Shown: piece by piece, positions 59,513 to 64,000 of the stretch
How positions within the stretch are numbered: the first letter of the stretch is position 1
Layout of the letters: each line of letters begins with the position of its first letter
Source: Corynespora cassiicola
Taxonomy: Eukaryota > Ascomycota > Dothideomycetes > Pleosporales > Corynesporascaceae
Length of the DNA stretch: 64,000 nucleotides
NCBI GenBank assembly: GCA_022059125.1
Contig: JAEUWY010000010.1
Span: 310,001-374,000 of the forward strand
Reading direction: 5' to 3'
Translations under genes and position numbers: made by a program
The notes under the pieces: model-generated
Told to the model about the DNA's origin: nothing
Seen by the model: only the letters and a program-made list of their open reading frames with translations
Database searches by the model: none

Positions 59513-62203
59513 TTATATCATATATGACATAGTCATTAAGTTGAATCTCATCCAGATTTGTAGGCCTGACCATACCCTGGTCCTCTCTACATAAAATTTC
59601 CCCAATAAATGCTCACCAGCACTGCTGGCGCCTACTGAAACTCTGTACATTCCAGCATGACTGCACCTCTTACCGCTCTTTTCTTCCCAGAAGCTCGTAC
59701 CCCGCAGGATATCAGTTCTAAATTCTACTTTGACACTTTGCCCTGAATGAACAAAGCGCTTAGTAAACACCTTGAGCTCTTTTATTTGTCATTTAATTGG
59801 CGGGCACAAAGGTGTAATATAAACCTGGATGACTTCGGAGCCTGCTCTTGAACCCGTGTTAGTCAAGGTACAGCGCACAATCATCTCATTGCTCTGAATC
59901 TGCATGCTTAGCTCAAGCCTTGACAGCAAAAATGTTGTATATGAGAGGCCATGGCCGAATGGAAACAGAGGAGCCACTTCAGTCTGTTCGTAGTACCTGT
60001 ACCCAACATAGACATCCTCGCCATAGAGTACGCGTCCATCTTTTGAGCGGTAGTTGAGGTACGTTGGATTGTCCTTGAGTCGCTGAGGAAATCTGAGAGG
60101 AAGCTTGCCACAGGGGTTCACATTGCCAAAGGCGACATCAGCGATACCGTTGCCGCCTCCATTCCCGCCGTACCAAGCGTGCAAGATGGTCTTTGCTTTA
60201 TCGCTCCAGGGCATAGCGACAGGCGTATCACTTTTAATGACGATGACTGTATTTGGATTGGCATCAAATATCCGATCATTAAGCTTGTCAGTGTGCGGTG
60301 GCAGATCCATTGATGTTCGATCGTCGCCTTCGGACTCCCACTCCGGGCCGAGGCCAGCGCATATAATGACTTGATCAACAATAGCGGCTAACCGAGCCGC
60401 AGCCTCAATAGCTTCCTTCGGATCGAGCCGAATGCACCCACCGAAACGGAGACCGCCGTGATCAGAGTCCACTGTTCTGGGCGGTTTCCTGGTACTTGTC
60501 TTGGCGCAACCCCATTGAACGGTGCTGCGGCAAGTCTGGCCAGCGATAAGTTCCTTGGCAGCTGTCTCTTCCAAGGTGCCAGATCCCAGGGAGCTGAGGC
60601 CTGGCTTTTAATTCTCGACTTTGCTGATGAGAAGCTCGCCGTCGATGTACAATCTGCCAGTCCCTTGTACACAAAGTCCAAAGTCGTATGTACCTGACTC
60701 AGACGGGGTAAAATCGCCCTCAGCCTCGGCATACCAGACAGAATGAAGATCTGGGTGATCGTAGTCCAGGAAAAAGATGTCGGAATTTTCGAGATGTCTT
60801 TCTTCGAGCATCTTCCTCTTTGTGTTGGTTGGTGGGTCATTGAAGAAACGTAACCTGAAACCTTGCCTGTCCTCTATCGAGTGTTCCTTGCCGAGCTGTG
60901 GTAACATTTGAAAGCCGTATGCTCCCTGTGAGAGCTCAATTCCCCCAGTCGCAAGACTTTGGATGCCTTCCAGTGGAGTAACGGCAGAATACGTATCCAG
61001 AGACGTGCTTCCACCACCACAGAAAGTAGCAATCTTGGCATTCGGGCCAATGACTGCGACCTTGTGCTTCGGGGAGAAGAAAAGAAGGAAATTGCAAAAA
61101 GTGGCAGCCGAATCTATTGTTCTGCTCAGTAATCAGGGCAAAAGACATCGGTCCTCAGGGCGACTCAATTGCTTCTCTGGCCCATTTTCGGGAATCCTTG
61201 CCCCCGCGGAGTCCTTGACTAGTACGCGGTCGTCGAGTTCGAATGACGAGATCTTGTTCGCCGACACAGCATGTACAAGTACCAGCCATCGCCACCGGAA
61301 GGGACCTGATATTTCGAGATCGAGAACTTGCATTGACCGCTTCGCTTGTACTATACGTGCCGAACCTGCTCAAACCAGATAAAAGTTAGCACTGAAGATG
61401 TTGAGCACGCTTCTGAACAACAGTCGGCACGTACCAATCGCTCATGAACAGACCATTCCAGTTCTACTCCTTTCGAATAATGTTTCTCAGTATGCTTCGG
61501 TCCTCAGACACATGGATGCCGTTGACCTTGTTATACGCAGTCATCATTGCTGCAGTTTGAGAGAGCCGTGTTGCGATCATAAAAGGCATGAGATAAATAT
61601 CTCTGAGGGCCCAGTCGGTGAGGATACTGTTCACAGCCATGCGCTCATGCTCCTGATCGTTGCACACCAGATGCTCTAATGCAACCTGTATCCCCTTGCC
61701 CTTGAGGCTATTGATGTAGTTTCCGGCCAGTATTCCCGACAGTAAAGGATATTCGGAGAACAACTCGAACCCTCGTCCGCCTCAAGGCCCGCGCTGCATA
61801 TTGATAGTTGGACTAAGCAAGACATGGGCTCCCTTCGCGTGTGTCTCGTCACCGAGAAGTCGACCGATTTGAACGGCCAGTTCCGAATCGAAGGTGGCTC
61901 CGATAGCAGTTCCGCAAGGAAGGCATGCAGATGGCACGCTGCCAAAGAACTTTGTACCGCGAATGCCATTGGGGCCGTCTGAAAGGCGGATGGAGGGAAC
62001 ATGGAGTCTAGGAACATCGCGAGTGTGTCAAAAGTCCTTGCCTAGTGTGGTATCAACTGAGCAGCTCATTTCAAGTATATATTTCAAGCGTGCTTACCTG
62101 CAAGGAGAGCCACCTTCTCGTCAATTGTTAGTTGCTCCAGCACTTCCTCGGCCGACCATGGTGCGAATTACTTTGGCTCATCTTCAGCAGCTCTGTCTTC
62201 CAT
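59513..62203 (-). pseudogene. GH3 beta-glucosidase with PA14 domain, inactivated
   Basis: Translated leftward, all parts of a GH3 beta-glucosidase appear in order: EEVLEQLTIDEKVALLAG; a 56-nt intron (62097-62042); [30 protein letters not shown]; the nucleophile region NWNGLFMSDW; a second intron (61434-61366); TYSTSEAVNA; VAVIGPNAKIATFCGGGS; the PA14 insert (SGTYDFGLCVQGTGRLYIDG); the C-terminal domain (AWYGGNGGGNGIADVAFGNV, PLFPFGHGLSYTTF); and a fibronectin-like end. The frame is broken by stops at 62170-62168, 62030-62028, 61784-61782, 61466-61464, 60610-60608 and 59791-59789, by a frameshift near 61328, and by a small inversion at about 61092-61145. Intact relatives cut beta-glucosidic bonds of cellobiose and similar sugars. 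It faces the sugar transporter at 62773. Confidence 0.9.
61092..61145 (+). other. inverted GH3 segment inside the pseudogene
   Basis: The plus strand here reads LQKVAAESIVLLSNQGKR, the conserved start of the GH3 C-terminal domain, while the rest of the gene is on the minus strand. The minus-strand remnants either side (PEDRC to the right, SPKHKVAVIGPNAK to the left) are exactly what should flank this motif. A fragment of roughly 50-60 bp has therefore been flipped in place. Confidence 0.8.
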
Positions 62204-62772
62204 GAAAGGGGCCATTGTTTCCGTGACGTTTACTTCCCAGCAGCGCCCTCCGACAGCCGGGGCCGCAAGCTATAAGTGCTTCCCAACATTTTCCTCTAGC
62301 AACTCCATCCCACATGATACAGGCCTGTTTTCCAACGCGACCTTCTAGCGCGATGAAACCAGCAGAGCACTTGCATCTGCCCAGCCCACGCGTCCCTGTC
62401 AAAAACGTGCCTGTCATGCCATTTCCAGAAACCCCCGTCCCCTATTTCTCCGCGCGCTACTCGAATTTCGCTGCACTCGCTTACTCGGACGCCGTTCCGA
62501 CGTGCGTTTCTCCGTTTCGCCGCTCAACCCTCACCACAATTGACCGTCGGGTTGTGCGGCCTCTCCGCAAAATTCCCATTTTATGGGTTTCCTTGAGGTC
62601 CCCGAAGCGAATGTTATGCACTAGGTCATTCGATGCTTGGCAGCATGGCTGTCAGGTACATGGACCATCGTGACCCTCTGAACTTAAGCGACTCTGTATA
62701 AAGCGTGATGGATTCCTTTTGAAGCCCTGCACGCTCTTCTCAAAGCTCTCAATTTTAATACCATCAATCGCC
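62204..62772. promoter_or_regulatory. divergent promoter between GH3 pseudogene and sugar transporter
   Basis: 569 bp between divergent genes. A dyad CGG-N8-CCG (62486-62499) fits the general binding pattern of fungal Zn2Cys6 activators, several of which control sugar-utilisation genes. A T/A-rich string (CTGTATAAAG) near 62700 could be the transporter core promoter. Confidence 0.5.
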
Positions 62773-64000
62773 ATGGGTGCTGCTGAGCCAAAGACCCGCA
62801 GTAAGAAAACTAGCGATGATCTTTTGGCTGTGTTGCCAGACGATAAACCATGGTATAGAAGGGCTCACCTCGTCAAGCTGCATTTCTGCATCATCTCGCT
62901 TATGCTCTTTTGTGGGTTTTCTTCTCTTCAATTTCAGTTCGATTGCTGGCTGACACACGACTAGCTTCTGCCAATGGATACGACGGTAGTCTTATGAATG
63001 GTCTCCAAGCCTTGCACCAGTGGGAGATGTTCATGAAAACCCCAGTCGGCGCCTGGCTGGGCTTCATGAACGCCATTTACTGGCTCGGAATGGGAATCTC
63101 GTACCCAATGGCGACCTTCGTAGCGAACAAGTTTGGACGCAAGATTGGCGTCTATATTGGCTACATTTTCTTACTGTCAGGATCGCTGGTTGTGATCAGC
63201 GACAATCATGTTGCGTTCATCATCTCCCGGTTCTTGGTTGGATGTGCTTCCGCATGGTTTGGAAACGCCGTGCCACTATTGATCAATGAAGTCTCACACC
63301 CAATTTACCGTGGTATCATGAGTGCTTTGTTCATGTGCGGGTGGTATGTGGGTGGAACCATTGCGGCTTTCGTCACTTTTGGGACACGCAATGTGCCGAG
63401 CGATTGGGCGTGGCGCATCCCGACCATATTACAGCTGTTGCTCCCCGCTCTCGCCTTACCTGGACTCATTGTAGCTCCAGAAAGTCCGAGATGGCTAGTC
63501 TCTGTTGGCAGAGTCAATGAGGTTCGTCTATAGTTCCGCCTTGAGGCACAGGTGAAGACGTTACTGATCCAACACGATAGGCCCGCGGAATCCTCACCAA
63601 GTGCCACGCTGGTGGTGACCCAACTTCTGCCCTCGTCGAATACGAAATCATCGAGATCACTACCACGATTCGAATGGAGTCCGAGATTACCGGAGCAAAT
63701 TACGCAGAGTTGTGGAAAACTCGGGGCAACAGACACCGTCTATTTATATCAGTTTCGTTGGGCGTCTTTTCCCAGTGGTGTGGTAACGGTGTCGTATCCT
63801 ATTATTTGGCAATTGTCCTGAGGACGGTGGGAATAACCAGCGTGACACATCAAACATTGATCGCCGGTATGCTGCAAATTTGGAATCTCTTACTAGCTAG
63901 TGCTGCAGCTTTGAGCGTCGATAAGCTCGGGCGGAGGCCTCTATTCCTAGCTTCGACTAGCATCATGCTGCTGGGATATATCCTCGTCACAGCGCTCAGT
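62773..64000 (+). CDS. MFS sugar transporter (lactose permease-like), cut by window end
   Basis: Three exons so far (62773-62911, 62965-63521, 63581-64000, open at the end) give about 372 residues. Sugar-porter marks are present: ANGYDGSLMNGLQALHQW, the loop motif ANKFGRKIGVYIGY, RFLVGCASAWFGNAVPLLI, PESPRWLVSVGR at the start of the central loop, then the second half with SLGVFSQWCGNGVVSYY and DKLGRRPLFLAST. The sequence resembles fungal lactose permease-like members, which take up cellobiose, lactose or hexoses. Introns are short with GT/AG ends and consistent phases. No stop or frameshift was found in the visible part, unlike the neighbouring glucosidase. Probably the last two or three helices and tail are outside the window. 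Confidence 0.88.

Noticed and set aside
61155..61373. Second minus-strand frame over the GH3 pseudogene
   Set aside because: It is the GH3 sequence up to the frameshift near 61328 and then out-of-frame translation, not a separate gene.

Overview
The window is nuclear DNA of a filamentous ascomycete (Pezizomycotina). Genes carry several short introns (about 50-70 nt) with GTAAGT/GTACGT-type donors, CTAAC-type branch sites and C/TAG acceptors. The gene content is eukaryotic-fungal: COP9 signalosome subunit 2, a Rho3-type GTPase, cytosolic ribosomal proteins, ERG4 sterol reductase, an SLMAP/HAM-4-type FHA protein, Mgr2 of the TIM23 translocase, RNase P subunit Pop7 and fungal sugar transporters. 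I cannot fix the genus from sequence alone.

Layout. 0-9 kb is a dense housekeeping block: csn2 (minus, cut by the window start), rho3, eS27, deoxyribose-phosphate aldolase, then uS4 (minus) and eL21 (plus) diverging from a 209-bp intergenic region. 9-16 kb is gene-poor, AT-rich up to about 12.25 kb. A seven-helix receptor sits at 16.0-17.4 kb. 17.4-24.5 kb is again sparse, with a decayed-looking repeat-bearing reading frame (18.4-19.1 kb) and a short C2H2 protein (minus, 20.6-21.4 kb). 24.5-28 kb holds two secreted enzymes, a heme-thiolate peroxidase/peroxygenase and an HEXXH putative metalloprotease. 29.5-37.4 kb has an RBR ubiquitin ligase, ERG4 and an alpha/beta hydrolase. 37.4-45.2 kb is mostly non-coding and rich in simple repeats, with one small conserved-looking protein. 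45-54 kb is compact again: a coiled-coil protein, mgr2, the FHA tail-anchored protein, pop7 and lip2 (octanoyltransferase).

54-64 kb is a carbon-acquisition neighbourhood: a FucP-type MFS transporter, an M20 amidohydrolase, a GH3 beta-glucosidase with PA14 domain, and a divergent MFS hexose/disaccharide transporter running off the window end. The GH3 copy is dead: at least six in-frame stops, at least one frameshift and a small internal inversion, while the divergently placed transporter still reads open. This half-dead glucosidase/transporter pair is the most informative unusual feature here.

CDS spans below run from start to stop codon; exon boundaries were derived by hand from splice motifs and frame, and are given in the evidence. 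I found no convincing tRNA, rRNA, CRISPR array or intact transposon. I see no clear novel multi-gene system; the findings are mostly unusual gene structures, repeats and decay signatures.
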